From Sporosarcina aquimarina (GTDB taxonomy: Bacteria; Bacillota; Bacilli; Bacillales_A; Planococcaceae): 64,000 bases of DNA. Shown here piece by piece: positions 51,723-61,866 of the stretch; within the stretch, counting starts at the first letter, position 1; each line of letters begins with the position of its first letter. The translations under genes were made by a program, and so were the position numbers. Below the pieces are notes generated by a model that saw nothing but the letters and a program-made list of their open reading frames with translations, was not told the origin of the DNA and searched no databases. The stretch is from the NCBI RefSeq assembly GCF_019748715.1, contig NZ_JACLBZ010000007.1:1-64000 (forward strand), read 5' to 3'.

Positions 51723-51810
51723 CGACACATACTTTTCGGAGGGAGAAGTATAGGCGGGACAATAAAATTAATTGTTTTATGTTTCAGTATGATTTCTATT
51801 ATACTTTCAC

Positions 51811-51849
51811 ATGCCTACATTCCTTTGAAAAGGAGTGTAGGCATTTTTT
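51811..51849 (+). terminator. Riboswitch-controlled terminator
   Basis: ATGCCTACA (51811-51819) and TGTAGGCAT (51836-51844) with inner CCTTT/AAAGG pairs and six T residues, just before the first cbi gene. Probably the expression platform of the riboswitch. Confidence 0.9.
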
Positions 51850-51864
51850 ATTTGGAGGGAAACC

Positions 51865-53547
51865 ATGAAAAAGGGAAAAATTTTCGTCGTTGGATTCGGT
51901 CCCGGAGCTACTGAACATATAACAGGACGAGCATTAGAGGCGCTGCAAGAAAGTAATTATATTATTGGTTATAAAACGTACGTAGAGTTGATTAAGCATT
52001 TAGTAACAGCGAAGTCCATTGTTAGTACAGGCATGACTGAAGAAGTGTCACGTGCACAAGATGCTGTTAAGAAAGCGGAGGCTGGCGGTATTGTTTCAGT
52101 GATCTCGAGCGGTGATTCAGGTGCATACGGTATGGCTGGATTAGTTTATGAAGTGCTGATTGAAAAAGGTTGGACTGAAGCAGAAGGAATTGAAGTGGAA
52201 ATTGTGCCAGGTATTTCGGCGATCAATTCATGTGCGAGCTTACTGGGCGCACCTGTCATGCATGATGCTTGTACGATCAGTTTAAGTGACCATTTAACAC
52301 CTTGGACTGTTATCGAAAAACGTATTGAAGCAGCGGGGATGGCGGATTTTGTAGTAGCTTTATACAATCCGAAAAGTGGACGTCGGACGCGTCAAATTGT
52401 AGAGGCACAAAGGATTTTACTGAAATATCGTTCCCCTGATACACCTGTAGGGCTAGTGAAAAGTGCTTATCGTGAAAATCAACATATTGTCCTGACAACA
52501 TTAGCGGAAATGCTAGAGCATGATATCGGGATGTTGACTACTGTTATTATCGGTAACTCTTCGACTTTCTTTTATGATAATAAAATTATTACTCCGAGAG
52601 GATATCAACGTAAGTATACATTAGGGGAAGGTAAACAAAGTTTAAAACCGCACCAGCGTTTGAAAAAGGAAGCGGAACCATGGGCGCTTGATCAAGAAAC
52701 TGGGGAGGCGCAGTCCGGTCATGAAGAAATTATAAGTAAGAAACCAGAGCACACACCAATGCCAAAACAGGCAGAAGTGGAACGGTCAGAACCAGCACCG
52801 GAACAAAAGGTTCAGTCATTGGATATGGCTTTAAAAGCACTATCTATGGTGACGAAAGAGGAAGTGGAAAACCCTTTTTTGGTGAGACAGCCGATTGAAG
52901 ATATCTTTGAGTTTTCCGTTTCACCAGGCGTTGCCAACAAACTGATTACAGCAGAACAAATGCGTGTATTGGCTGAAGTCGTTGGTGAGAAAGGTACCTT
53001 GGAATATACTCCAAACCATCATTTTGTAGTAAAGGTTACGACAGATGACCCTGAAGCGATTGTTGAAAAGCTAGAACACATTAACTTGACTGTTATGCCG
53101 GCAGGGGAAGTCTTAAAAGTCAAAGCTTGTGATTTTTGCTATGGGGAAAAGGCGGATTCTATCCCATACGCGGAAGAAATCGCAGCGAAGTTTGAAGGGA
53201 TGAAGCTTCCGAAGCAGTTGCATGTCGGATTCAATGGATGCGGGATGGCGTGTTATCGCCCGGTGTTCGATGATATCGGCATCGTTTATCGGAAGAAAAA
53301 ATTCGATTTATTTATTGGAGCGAAGCCGGTTGGTCGTACTGCTCATGCGGCTCAGCCGGTTGCAGAGGGAATTGAACCGGAAGATTTAATTCCGCTAGTA
53401 ACAAAAATTATAGAAGAATACGAACAAAATGCGCATCCTAACGAACGTTTCTTCAAGTATTTCAAACGTGTTAAAAAAGTTTTGAATTATGACTATTACG
53501 ATATGAGCTGCAAGATTGAAGTAGAGCCAGCACCTTGCGGGGACTAG
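51865..53547 (+). CDS. cbiH60: Precorrin-3B/cobalt-factor III C17-methyltransferase with Fe-S domain (CbiH60)
   Basis: 560 residues. Residues 1-250 are the tetrapyrrole methyltransferase CbiH (FVVGFGPGATEHITGRA, SSGDSGAYGMAG, EIVPGISAINS), which contracts the ring and methylates C17. A linker (about 255-330) leads to a C-terminal nitrite/sulfite-reductase half-domain with CDFC (near 421) and CGMAC (near 457), likely a 4Fe-4S site. The same fusion is known from the Priestia (Bacillus) megaterium cobI operon. GGAGGG precedes the ATG. Confidence 0.93.
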   Translation: MKKGKIFVVGFGPGATEHITGRALEALQESNYIIGYKTYVELIKHLVTAKSIVSTGMTEEVSRAQDAVKKAEAGGIVSVISSGDSGAYGMAGLVYEVLIEKGWTEAEGIEVEIVPGISAINSCASLLGAPVMHDACTISLSDHLTPWTVIEKRIEAAGMADFVVALYNPKSGRRTRQIVEAQRILLKYRSPDTPVGLVKSAYRENQHIVLTTLAEMLEHDIGMLTTVIIGNSSTFFYDNKIITPRGYQRKYTLGEGKQSLKPHQRLKKEAEPWALDQETGEAQSGHEEIISKKPEHTPMPKQAEVERSEPAPEQKVQSLDMALKALSMVTKEEVENPFLVRQPIEDIFEFSVSPGVANKLITAEQMRVLAEVVGEKGTLEYTPNHHFVVKVTTDDPEAIVEKLEHINLTVMPAGEVLKVKACDFCYGEKADSIPYAEEIAAKFEGMKLPKQLHVGFNGCGMACYRPVFDDIGIVYRKKKFDLFIGAKPVGRTAHAAQPVAEGIEPEDLIPLVTKIIEEYEQNAHPNERFFKYFKRVKKVLNYDYYDMSCKIEVEPAPCGD

Positions 53548-53556
53548 GAGGAAACT

Positions 53557-54339
53557 ATGATTTTATTTTTAGCAGGCACTAGCGATGCTAGAGCTCTAGC
53601 CATTCATTTACAGGGTCTTGGCTATCCTTTAATCGCCACGGTCGTTACCGAATCTGCAGCTGAAAGTTTAAAAGCAAATGATCTTTCCTATCTGGTAGGA
53701 AGACTAACAGTGGAGGACATGATCGCGCTAATCCAGAAGCATGAGATGACTTGTGTCGTCGATGCCAGCCATCCTTACGCAGAAGAAGCATCGAAAACCG
53801 CAATGGAGGCAGCAAGAGTATGCGGGATTCCATATATTCGCTATGAGCGGCCAAAAGAGGAGTTTGTTTCTCCTCTGATTACCGAGGTTGAGAGTTATGA
53901 AGACGCTGCTAAACTTGCTCAAACGCATAAAGGGACAGTTATGTTAACGACAGGCAGTAAGACATTGGAAGTATTTGCGAAGTATTTATTGCGTGACGAA
54001 ATTCGGATGCTTTGCAGAATGCTGCCGAATGTAGGGAATATGGAGAAATGCGATAAGTTAGGAATTAAACAAAAAGATATCATCGCGATTCAAGGACCTT
54101 TTTCCGAATCACTCAATAAATCTTTATGCGAGCAGTATGACGTGACGTTAATGATCACAAAAGAAAGCGGTAAAGTAGGTTCTGTCGATGAAAAAATAAC
54201 GGCGGCTCTGGACTTAGAGATCCCTGTCATTCTGATTAAACGACCAAAGGTTCAATATGAAAATTTCTGTACATCTTTCGAAAAAGTTACTCAACTATTA
54301 GGAGGTTTTATTGATGAAAAATCCAAACATGAACTTTAA
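53557..54339 (+). CDS. cbiJ: Cobalt-precorrin-6A reductase CbiJ
   Basis: NAD(P)H-dependent reductase of the corrin macrocycle, 260 residues. The N terminus ILFLAGTSDARALAIHL and VDASHPYAEEASKTAMEA are typical of CobK/CbiJ, as is TTGSKTLEVF in the middle. AGGAGG precedes the ATG, ten bases after cbiH60. Overlaps cbiC by 26 bases. Confidence 0.92.
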   Translation: MILFLAGTSDARALAIHLQGLGYPLIATVVTESAAESLKANDLSYLVGRLTVEDMIALIQKHEMTCVVDASHPYAEEASKTAMEAARVCGIPYIRYERPKEEFVSPLITEVESYEDAAKLAQTHKGTVMLTTGSKTLEVFAKYLLRDEIRMLCRMLPNVGNMEKCDKLGIKQKDIIAIQGPFSESLNKSLCEQYDVTLMITKESGKVGSVDEKITAALDLEIPVILIKRPKVQYENFCTSFEKVTQLLGGFIDEKSKHEL

Positions 54340-54994
54340 TACAAAATTCACGCCACTGACTGTAGATCCAGATAAAATTTACGACCATAGTTTCGCGATT
54401 ATCAAAGAAGAAATGGGAGATCACCCGTTTACAGATGAACAATGGATGGTTGTTCGCCGAGTAATCCACGCTTCAGCAGATTTTGAATTAGGACGCAGCA
54501 TGATTTTTACACCGGATGCTCTTGAAGCAGGAATTGAATCAATTTTAGCAGGCCGTCATGTAGTGGTGGACGTGCAGATGATTGAGAGTGGTTCAGGTCG
54601 CAAACGTTTCCAGAAACATAACAGTGACTTGCATTGTTATATTGCGGACGAGGATGTCGCGAAGGAAGCGAAAGCCGAAGGAACAACACGCGCGATCATT
54701 TCAATGCAAAAAGCAACACGTCTGCATGAAGGTGGAATTTATGCTATCGGTAATGCGCCAACAGCGTTGCTAGAGTTGATTCGTTTAATTAAGGATGGCG
54801 TCGCTAAACCAGACTTGATTATTGGAATGCCAGTAGGCTTTGTTTCGGCAGCAGAATCAAAGGACGAGTTAGCAGTACTCGAAGGGATTCCATTTATTAC
54901 AAACAAGGGGAGAAAGGGTGGCAGTACAGTGACGGTAGCCGCACTGAATGCCATTTCGATCATGGCAGATGAGCGCGCAAAGCAAACGAACTAA
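54314..54994 (+). CDS. cbiC: Precorrin-8X methylmutase CbiC
   Basis: Moves a methyl group from C11 to C12 to form cobyrinate. It has 226 residues with HASADFELGRSMIF, TRAIISMQKA, AIGNAPTALLELIRL and IIGMPVGFVSAAESKDEL. ATG 54314 follows AGGAGG; TTG 54311 would add one residue. Overlaps cbiD by 26 bases. Confidence 0.94.
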   Translation: MKNPNMNFNTKFTPLTVDPDKIYDHSFAIIKEEMGDHPFTDEQWMVVRRVIHASADFELGRSMIFTPDALEAGIESILAGRHVVVDVQMIESGSGRKRFQKHNSDLHCYIADEDVAKEAKAEGTTRAIISMQKATRLHEGGIYAIGNAPTALLELIRLIKDGVAKPDLIIGMPVGFVSAAESKDELAVLEGIPFITNKGRKGGSTVTVAALNAISIMADERAKQTN

Positions 54995-56105
54995 AAAAGA
55001 TCCATCCCAAATGCGTCATGGCTATACAACAGGTTCTTGTGCAACGGCGATGACAAAAGCGGCATTGCAAGGTTTGGTGACGGGAAAAGTGCCGGAAGAA
55101 GTCACCATTTATCTACCGGTTGGCCGATACGCCACATTCAAAGTATCGTCATTTGAAGTATTAGAGGACGGAGTAATGTGTGAGACGATCAAAGATGCTG
55201 GGGATGACCCGGATGCCACACATAAAGCGCGTATCCAGAGCACCGTTTACTATTCAAAAAAAGAAGGCATTCATTTGGATGGCGGGGTTGGGGTAGGTCG
55301 AGTAACAAAAGCGGGGCTTCCCGTCCCGGTTGGTCGAGCAGCCATTAACCCGGTGCCGTATAAAATGATAATGGGTGTGGCGCAAGAAGGGTATGAAGAG
55401 TATCAATTAAAACAAGGCATCGACGTAGTGATTTCCGTTCCGGATGGGGAAGAAATCGCTAAAAAAACGTTAAATGGACGACTGGGCATCATCGGGGGAA
55501 TTTCGATTTTAGGAACCCGTGGGACAGTGGTGCCATTTTCAAGCTCTGCTTACATGGCAAGTATTGAGCAAGCGATCAGTGTAGCCAAAGAAGCCGGTTG
55601 TGATCACTTAGTGATCACAACCGGTGGGCGCAGTGAAAAGTTTGCTTTGAAGCAATATCCAGACCTACCAGAAGAGGCGTTTATAGAGATGGGCGATTTT
55701 ATCGGTTTTACGCTTAAACACATCGCACGCAAGCAGATTCCTAAAGTTTCTATGGTCGGGATGATGGGGAAGTTTTCAAAACTGGCACGTGGCGTAATGA
55801 TGGTTCACTCAAAAAGTGCACCTATAAGCTTCGAGTTTTTAGCAGAAATGGCAAATCGAGTAGGTGTTGATGAAGCTGTACAAAAAGAAATTTTAGAAGC
55901 GAATACAGCTTCACAAGTCGGTGAGATACTTCAAGGAAACGATGCATTCTTTGAAGCGCTTAGTAAAAACTGTTGTTACTATGCACTAAATCATATGAAT
56001 GCCGAAATTGAAGTGTCGACGTCGTTATATGCCATGAACGGAGACTGTTTAGGAAAGGCTGAGAATATTGACAAATTGGATGAAAATGATTGGTATAGGG
56101 GATAA
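54969..56105 (+). CDS. cbiD: Cobalt-precorrin-5B C1-methyltransferase CbiD
   Basis: Anaerobic-pathway enzyme, 378 residues. [17 protein letters not shown] near the N terminus, [18 protein letters not shown] and [10 protein letters not shown] are family motifs. I take ATG 54969 ([10 protein letters not shown]) within the cbiC end; ATG 54948 upstream and ATG 55011 are alternatives, and none has a strong ribosome site, so coupling with cbiC is likely. Confidence 0.93.
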   Translation: MSAQSKRTKKDPSQMRHGYTTGSCATAMTKAALQGLVTGKVPEEVTIYLPVGRYATFKVSSFEVLEDGVMCETIKDAGDDPDATHKARIQSTVYYSKKEGIHLDGGVGVGRVTKAGLPVPVGRAAINPVPYKMIMGVAQEGYEEYQLKQGIDVVISVPDGEEIAKKTLNGRLGIIGGISILGTRGTVVPFSSSAYMASIEQAISVAKEAGCDHLVITTGGRSEKFALKQYPDLPEEAFIEMGDFIGFTLKHIARKQIPKVSMVGMMGKFSKLARGVMMVHSKSAPISFEFLAEMANRVGVDEAVQKEILEANTASQVGEILQGNDAFFEALSKNCCYYALNHMNAEIEVSTSLYAMNGDCLGKAENIDKLDENDWYRG

Positions 56106-57273
56106 TGGCGCGGCAGGATTGCTTCCTCAATATATAGAGTGGATCAATGAATGTGATGTTCTTGTAGGTGGAGAACGCCATCTTCAATTCTTCCCTTCAT
56201 TCGAAAAAGAGAAGAAAGTAATCAAGGGTGGTTTGTCTGCATTAACAGCGGAATTACAAGAGGAAACACGCAATGTCGTAATTTTAGTGTCTGGCGATCC
56301 GTTGTTTTATGGACTGGGAGGCGTGCTTGCGAAAAAGCTGCCGCTTGAGATCTATCCATATACCAGCTCGGTCCAGCAGGCTTTTTCAAGAATGCAGGAG
56401 AGTTGGCAAGATGCATACATTGTCAGCTTACACGGTCGTTCTATAAAAGGCTTTGCGCAGAAAATAGACGGGCGTAAAAAAATAGCTGTGTTAACAGATG
56501 AAACGAATTCACCTCAAGCGATTGCAACGTATTTAAAGCGTTTCAACATGACGGAATATGATGCCTTTGTTGCTGAGAACTTGGAAGGTGAAAATGAACG
56601 TTGCCGCTTCCTTTCATTGGACGAAATGGAGCAGACTTCTTTCTCTTCTTTAAATGTTGTCATATTAAAGCAGCACCATGCAGTAGAGCGTGCCTCGATT
56701 GGCATTCCTGATGATGCATTTTTGCAGCGGAAACCGGATAAAGGCTTGATTACCAAACGGGAAATCCGCACGCTTTGCCTGCAGGAACTGAGACTGAAAG
56801 AGAGCAGTACAGTCTGGGACATTGGAACTTGCACGGGATCGGTTGCGATTGAAGCTTCCAAGATAGCGCGTGAAGGGGCAGTATATGCCATTGAAAAAAA
56901 TGAGGGAGACCTTGAAAATTGCTTGGAAAATCAATTGAAACATCGGACAGACTTTGTTGCCGTGTTAGGAAAAGCTCCTGATCGTCTTGAAGAGTTCCCG
57001 GACCCCCATGCTATTTTTATTGGCGGTAACGGTGGGAATATGGAGCATTTACTGCAAACCTGTATTTCACGCTTACAGCCAAATGGCCGACTTGTCATGA
57101 ATATCGCTACGATAGAAAATTTAGCTGAAGCAATGAACCATTTAAAAGCGTTGGGCTGTGAAGTATCCATATTGCAGGCACAACTTTCAAAGAGTAAACC
57201 AATTTTACATTTAACGCGTTTTGAACCGTTAAACCCTATCTACATAGTGACAGCACAGAAAGGACAAGAATAA
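56068..57273 (+). CDS. cbiET: Fused cobalt-precorrin-7 C5-methyltransferase and C15-methyltransferase/decarboxylase (CbiET)
   Basis: 401 residues joining CbiE (1-210: [27 protein letters not shown]) and CbiT (about 220-395: [33 protein letters not shown]). Such fusions are known as CobL or CbiET. TTG 56068 is nine bases after AGGAAAGG; the in-frame ATG 56080 ([10 protein letters not shown]) is the alternative. It begins inside cbiD and ends by overlapping cbiL by one base. Confidence 0.93.
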   Translation: MTNWMKMIGIGDNGAAGLLPQYIEWINECDVLVGGERHLQFFPSFEKEKKVIKGGLSALTAELQEETRNVVILVSGDPLFYGLGGVLAKKLPLEIYPYTSSVQQAFSRMQESWQDAYIVSLHGRSIKGFAQKIDGRKKIAVLTDETNSPQAIATYLKRFNMTEYDAFVAENLEGENERCRFLSLDEMEQTSFSSLNVVILKQHHAVERASIGIPDDAFLQRKPDKGLITKREIRTLCLQELRLKESSTVWDIGTCTGSVAIEASKIAREGAVYAIEKNEGDLENCLENQLKHRTDFVAVLGKAPDRLEEFPDPHAIFIGGNGGNMEHLLQTCISRLQPNGRLVMNIATIENLAEAMNHLKALGCEVSILQAQLSKSKPILHLTRFEPLNPIYIVTAQKGQE

Positions 57274-57977
57274 TGACAATAGGAAAATTATATGGACTAG
57301 GCGTTGGCCCGGGGGATCCTGAATTAATTACTGTAAAGGCATTTCGTAAATTACAAGAATGCCCGGTCATTGCGTATCCGAAAAAATTAAGAGGTAGTAA
57401 ATCGTATGCCCATCGTATTGTGGATGTGTATATCAACCCAGCTGAAAAAGAAATGCTCGGTTTGGTATTCCCTATGACCAAAGACGAAGCAATCTTGCGT
57501 GAAGCTTGGGAAAAAGCGGCAGAAGAGATTTATGGCTATTTAGTCCAAGGGAAAGATGTGGCGTTTGTGACCGAAGGCGATCCGATGCTGTTCAGTACAT
57601 TCATTCATCTTTTAGGCTTAATGAAAACGAAGCATCCAGAAGTACCAATTGAAACGGTGGCCGGTATTTCATCATTTAATGGTTCTGCCAATCGTTTAGG
57701 GATTCCGCTAGCTGAAGGGGATGACCATGTCGCTATGATTCCAGCGACAGACGATATGGAACAGATGCGTCAAGTCATTGAAAGTCACGATGCCATCGTC
57801 TTTATTAAAGTAGCCAAAGTGATAGATGAAATGTTGGATTTATTGGAAGAACTGAACTTATTGGAGAAAACGCATGTCGTCACAAAAGTTACTTCTGACG
57901 AAGAAGTGATTTGGAATACGGATGAACTTCGAGGCGCGGATTTAAATTACTTATCATGTATGGTGGTGCGCAAATGA
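57273..57977 (+). CDS. cbiL: Cobalt-factor II C20-methyltransferase CbiL
   Basis: SAM-dependent tetrapyrrole methyltransferase, 234 residues: GLGVGPGDPELITVKAF, TEGDPMLFSTF and ETVAGISSFNGSANRLGIPLAEGDD. First methylation after cobalt insertion. The ATG overlaps the cbiET stop (TAATG). Confidence 0.93.
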   Translation: MTIGKLYGLGVGPGDPELITVKAFRKLQECPVIAYPKKLRGSKSYAHRIVDVYINPAEKEMLGLVFPMTKDEAILREAWEKAAEEIYGYLVQGKDVAFVTEGDPMLFSTFIHLLGLMKTKHPEVPIETVAGISSFNGSANRLGIPLAEGDDHVAMIPATDDMEQMRQVIESHDAIVFIKVAKVIDEMLDLLEELNLLEKTHVVTKVTSDEEVIWNTDELRGADLNYLSCMVVRK

Positions 57978-58756
57978 AAAAGATTTGGATTATCGGTGCA
58001 GGTCCAGGGGATCCCGATCTAATTACAGTAAAAGGTTTGAAGTTATTACAACAAGCGGATGTCGTCATGTACACCGATTCACTCGTAAGCGAAACGTTAG
58101 TGGAGGAAGCGAAGGAATCAGCAGAAGTTATCCGTACGGCAGGGATGCATTTGCAGGAAATGGTAGATTGCATTGTTGAACGTGTCAATGCAGGTAAAAC
58201 GGTTGTACGTTTACATACAGGAGATCCGGCGATGTATGGCGCAACAATGGAACAAGTGGCGTTACTGAAGCAACATGATATCGGTTATGAAGTCGTGCCG
58301 GGTGTCAGTTCCGTTTTTGCAGCTGCTGCGGCAGTCGGTGCAGAGCTCACGGTTCCTGATTTAACACAAACACTTATTTTAACTAGAGCGGAAGGGCGGA
58401 CGCCTGTACCTGAACGCGAAAAATTGAAGGAGCTCGCAAGTCATCATTGCACAATCGCTATGTTTTTAAGTGCCACTTTAACAAAGAAAATAGTAAAAGA
58501 ATTACAAGCGGCAGGCTGGGCAGATGATACGCCAGTAGCGGTCGTGCAGCGTGCTACATGGCCGGATGAAAAAATTGTTCAGACAACATTGATTGAATTA
58601 GATGAAGCGATGCGTGTCAATGGTATTCGTAAGCATGCGATGATTTTGGCAGGCTGGGCATTGGATCCGAATATCCATGAAAAAGACTATCGCTCCAAGC
58701 TGTATGACAAAACATTTACCCATGGTTTCCGAAAAGGCGTGAAGGCGGATGATTAA
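57974..58756 (+). CDS. cbiF: Cobalt-precorrin-4 C11-methyltransferase CbiF
   Basis: 260-residue tetrapyrrole methyltransferase: MKKIWIIGAGPGDPDLITVKG, LHTGDPAMYGATMEQ, VPGVSSVFAAAAAVGAELTVP. ATG 57974 overlaps the cbiL stop (ATGA); an earlier in-frame ATG at 57956 lies deeper in cbiL. Adjacent to cbiG, which acts next. Confidence 0.94.
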   Translation: MKKIWIIGAGPGDPDLITVKGLKLLQQADVVMYTDSLVSETLVEEAKESAEVIRTAGMHLQEMVDCIVERVNAGKTVVRLHTGDPAMYGATMEQVALLKQHDIGYEVVPGVSSVFAAAAAVGAELTVPDLTQTLILTRAEGRTPVPEREKLKELASHHCTIAMFLSATLTKKIVKELQAAGWADDTPVAVVQRATWPDEKIVQTTLIELDEAMRVNGIRKHAMILAGWALDPNIHEKDYRSKLYDKTFTHGFRKGVKADD

Positions 58757-59885
58757 TTTACGTGAAGGCGAAATTCCTGAAGTTGACAAACGTAAACCGT
58801 ATGCTCTCGTCGCCATTACGAAACACGGGGTTGCCAATGCAAGAAGCTATACGGAAAAATTCCCATATGCAGATCTTTATTATATGAAGAAGTTTGCAAG
58901 AGGTGATGAAGAAGCACGCCAAATTCAACTATTTGACGGTACGGTACGCTTATTATTGCCTGCTTTGTTCCAGCAATATAAAGGAGTTATTTGTGTAATT
59001 TCACTTGGCGCGGTCGTACGAATGATTGCTCCTATCATGGTGGATAAAATGACAGACCCTGCTGTATTGGTTGTCGACGATCTTGGTCAATATGTAATAA
59101 GCGTGTTATCAGGACATATTGGTGGCGCCAATGCGTTGACGTATGAATTTGCAAAAGCGATCGGTGCAACACCTGTTGTGACGACGGCTTCCGATGTGCA
59201 AAAGACCATTCCTGTCGATTTATTCGGCGCTCAGTTTGGATGGATGTGGGATAGTGAAGAAAAATTGCTGCCTGTCAGTGCATCAGTGGTCAATGAAGAG
59301 CATGTCGCAATTGTACAGGAAACGGGAGAAAAAGATTGGTGGATGCATGATCGTTCTATGCCAGAGAACTTGAAAATCTATTCATCGACAGCAGAAGTAA
59401 TTCAAGCGAAGCCACATGCAACTTTACTTATAACAGACCGTTTGATCGATTCCGACGAAGAAGTACTGCTTGAAAATGGAGTGATCTACCGCCCGAAATC
59501 CATCGTACTCGGTATTGGCTGTAATCGCGGGACGGCACTCGAAGAGATCGAGCAAGTCATAGACGAAACCTTAGCTGAGTTGCGTTTGAGTAAGAAAAGC
59601 GTTAAAGCAGTAGCGACCATCAATTTAAAGAAAGATGAAGAAGGCTTGCTTGCACTCACTGCCAAACACAATTGGCCTTTTATTACGTACACGCCTGAAC
59701 AGCTCAATGAAATGCCGCTCCGTAATCCATCAGAAACGGTATTTAAGTATACAGGTTCGTATGGTGTGAGTGAGCCGGCAGCATTACGCTATGCAAATAC
59801 AGAAGAATTGGTATTGGAGAAAAAGAAAAGTGGCAATGTGACGGTCTCCATTGCGCGCGTTAATTTTGAGGAGCGAGGACAATGA
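58749..59885 (+). CDS. cbiG: Cobalt-precorrin-5A hydrolase CbiG
   Basis: Opens the delta-lactone and releases the C20 carbon as acetaldehyde, a step specific to the anaerobic route. It has 378 residues with SLGAVVRMIAPIM, VVDDLGQYVISVLSGHIGGANALT and the C-terminal VLGIGCNRGTALEEIE domain. Overlaps cbiF by eight bases and cbiA by four. Confidence 0.94.
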   Translation: MINLREGEIPEVDKRKPYALVAITKHGVANARSYTEKFPYADLYYMKKFARGDEEARQIQLFDGTVRLLLPALFQQYKGVICVISLGAVVRMIAPIMVDKMTDPAVLVVDDLGQYVISVLSGHIGGANALTYEFAKAIGATPVVTTASDVQKTIPVDLFGAQFGWMWDSEEKLLPVSASVVNEEHVAIVQETGEKDWWMHDRSMPENLKIYSSTAEVIQAKPHATLLITDRLIDSDEEVLLENGVIYRPKSIVLGIGCNRGTALEEIEQVIDETLAELRLSKKSVKAVATINLKKDEEGLLALTAKHNWPFITYTPEQLNEMPLRNPSETVFKYTGSYGVSEPAALRYANTEELVLEKKKSGNVTVSIARVNFEERGQ

Positions 59886-61240
59886 ATCGATTTGTGTTGG
59901 CCGGTACAGGAAGCGGTGTAGGAAAAACGACATTCACGATTGGCATTATGCGTGCATTGATGAAGCGCGGTTTAACTGTACAAGGTTTTAAATGCGGTCC
60001 CGATTATATTGACCCGACGTACCATACAGCTGTCACCAAACGCCCCTCTCGAAATATTGATAGTTTCATGATGGAACATGAAGTTATTCGTGCCATTGTC
60101 GCAAGAGCGAGTCAAGGCGCGGATGTAGCGATCATCGAAGGCGTGATGGGCTTTTACGATGGCAAATCCCCATTATCAAATGAAGGATCGGCTGCCGATA
60201 TAAGTGAGATTACAAAAAGTCCTGTCATTTTAATCGTTAATGCGGCAAGTATGGCAAGAAGTGTGGCAGCGATCGTTAAAGGATTCCAACTGTTGGATGA
60301 AAGCTCCAATATTGTTGGCGTAATTGCGAATCAATTAGGTAGCAAGAGTCATTTTGATATTGTCAAAACAGCGATTGAAAAAGAGTGTGGAATTCCTGTC
60401 ATCGGCTATTTGCCGAAGGATGCGGTTCCAGCTATGCCGAGCCGTCATTTAGGTTTAGTACCGGCTATTGAACGTGGAGATCTGGATTCCTATTTTGATA
60501 GCCTGGCAACAGCTATTGAGGAAACTGTCGACATTGATCAACTGATGGAAATTACCAAAGCACAACGAATAGAAGTGTCTTCATCGATTTTTGATATTCA
60601 ACCTGAAAAAGAAGAGGTTCATATTGCAGTAGCTAAAGATGCAGCTTTTAACTTCTATTATGAAGAGAATTTAGAGTTATTGCGTGCGCATGGTGCAAAG
60701 CTTCATTTCTTTTCACCATTACAAAATGAAGAAGTTCCAAATGAAGCGCAAGGGTTGTATATCGGCGGTGGCTTCCCGGAAGAGTTTGCAGAGCAACTGT
60801 CAGCAAACGAGCAAGCGAAAGAATCCATAAGAAACGCAATCAATCGTGGACTGCCGACTCTAGCCGAATGTGGCGGATATATATACTTAACAGAAGAAAT
60901 AGTGGATCGCCAGGCAAATGTGTTTCCCATGCTTGGAGTGATTCCAGGACGTGTACGTATGCAAGATAAGCGAGCGGCACTTGGTTATAGGGAAATTACA
61001 GGTGTTTCAGGGAATTTCCTGATTGGTGAAGAAGAGCAGGCGAAAGGGCATGAGTTCCACTACTCGAAATACGAGGGAGAGCATACTACGCCTGCTTATT
61101 TTAGTAAAGGTCGTTTTCGCGCTCAGCAAGAAGGCTATTTACATAAAAATCTTGTAGCAGGCTTCACACATTTTCATTTTGCTTCAAATCCACAACTTGT
61201 GGAAAATTGGTTGAAAGCATGTTTGGAGGGAGAGCAATGA
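59882..61240 (+). CDS. cbiA: Cobyrinate a,c-diamide synthase CbiA
   Basis: ATP- and glutamine-dependent amidation of the a and c side chains, 452 residues. The N-terminal P-loop-type domain is AGTGSGVGKTTFTIGIM. The C-terminal glutaminase domain has IGGGFPEEFAEQL and the nucleophile Cys in LAECGGYIYL. The ATG overlaps the cbiG stop; its own stop overlaps the next ATG. Confidence 0.95.
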   Translation: MNRFVLAGTGSGVGKTTFTIGIMRALMKRGLTVQGFKCGPDYIDPTYHTAVTKRPSRNIDSFMMEHEVIRAIVARASQGADVAIIEGVMGFYDGKSPLSNEGSAADISEITKSPVILIVNAASMARSVAAIVKGFQLLDESSNIVGVIANQLGSKSHFDIVKTAIEKECGIPVIGYLPKDAVPAMPSRHLGLVPAIERGDLDSYFDSLATAIEETVDIDQLMEITKAQRIEVSSSIFDIQPEKEEVHIAVAKDAAFNFYYEENLELLRAHGAKLHFFSPLQNEEVPNEAQGLYIGGGFPEEFAEQLSANEQAKESIRNAINRGLPTLAECGGYIYLTEEIVDRQANVFPMLGVIPGRVRMQDKRAALGYREITGVSGNFLIGEEEQAKGHEFHYSKYEGEHTTPAYFSKGRFRAQQEGYLHKNLVAGFTHFHFASNPQLVENWLKACLEGEQ

Positions 61241-61866
61241 ACTATTTTCCGCTGTTAATGAATGTGGATTATAAAAAGGTTGTCATTGTTGGAGGCGGAC
61301 ATGTAGCACGTCAAAAAATAGAAGCCTTACTTCCAACAAAAGCAATGATAACCGTAGTTAGCCCATCGGTGACAGAGACGGTTCAACAGTATGTTAGTGA
61401 AGGGTTTGTGACATGGAAAGAAAAAGCATTTGAATCAGCTGATTTGGATGATGCTACATTGGTTTTTGCCGTTACAAATGATGAAGAAGTAAACAATGCG
61501 GTGGAAGAAGCGACACAGCATTGGCAATTGCTCAGTCGTGCGGATGCAAAAGGACGTGTAGATTTTATCAATCCGGCAGTCGTGCGGCGTGGAGAATTTG
61601 TCGTGACCGTATCAACGTCTGGGGCCAGTCCAGGTCTAACGCGTAAAGTAAAGACGGATTTGGCAGAACAATTCGGAGGCCACTACGCAGCGTATGTGTC
61701 TTTTTTAAGAGAGGCTCGTCAGCAGATCTTACAAGTGTTTAGCGTAGACGCAAAAAAACAAGTTCTGGCTGAACTTCTGGATCCAAAACTTTTGCAGTGG
61801 ATGGAGCAAGGTGAAAACCAAAAGTGTGAAGAGTGGCTACAACAACGGATAGGAGAACAACAGTGA
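61237..61866 (+). CDS. sirC: Precorrin-2 dehydrogenase (SirC/CysG-B type)
   Basis: NAD-dependent oxidation of precorrin-2 to sirohydrochlorin. It is 209 residues with a Rossmann motif (VVIVGGGHVARQKIEALL) and STSGASPGLTRKVK. It may also supply siroheme precursor. ATG 61237 follows GGAGGG; an earlier in-frame ATG at 61207 lies in cbiA. Chelatase ability, as in Met8, is not evident from sequence alone. Confidence 0.9.
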   Translation: MNYFPLLMNVDYKKVVIVGGGHVARQKIEALLPTKAMITVVSPSVTETVQQYVSEGFVTWKEKAFESADLDDATLVFAVTNDEEVNNAVEEATQHWQLLSRADAKGRVDFINPAVVRRGEFVVTVSTSGASPGLTRKVKTDLAEQFGGHYAAYVSFLREARQQILQVFSVDAKKQVLAELLDPKLLQWMEQGENQKCEEWLQQRIGEQQ

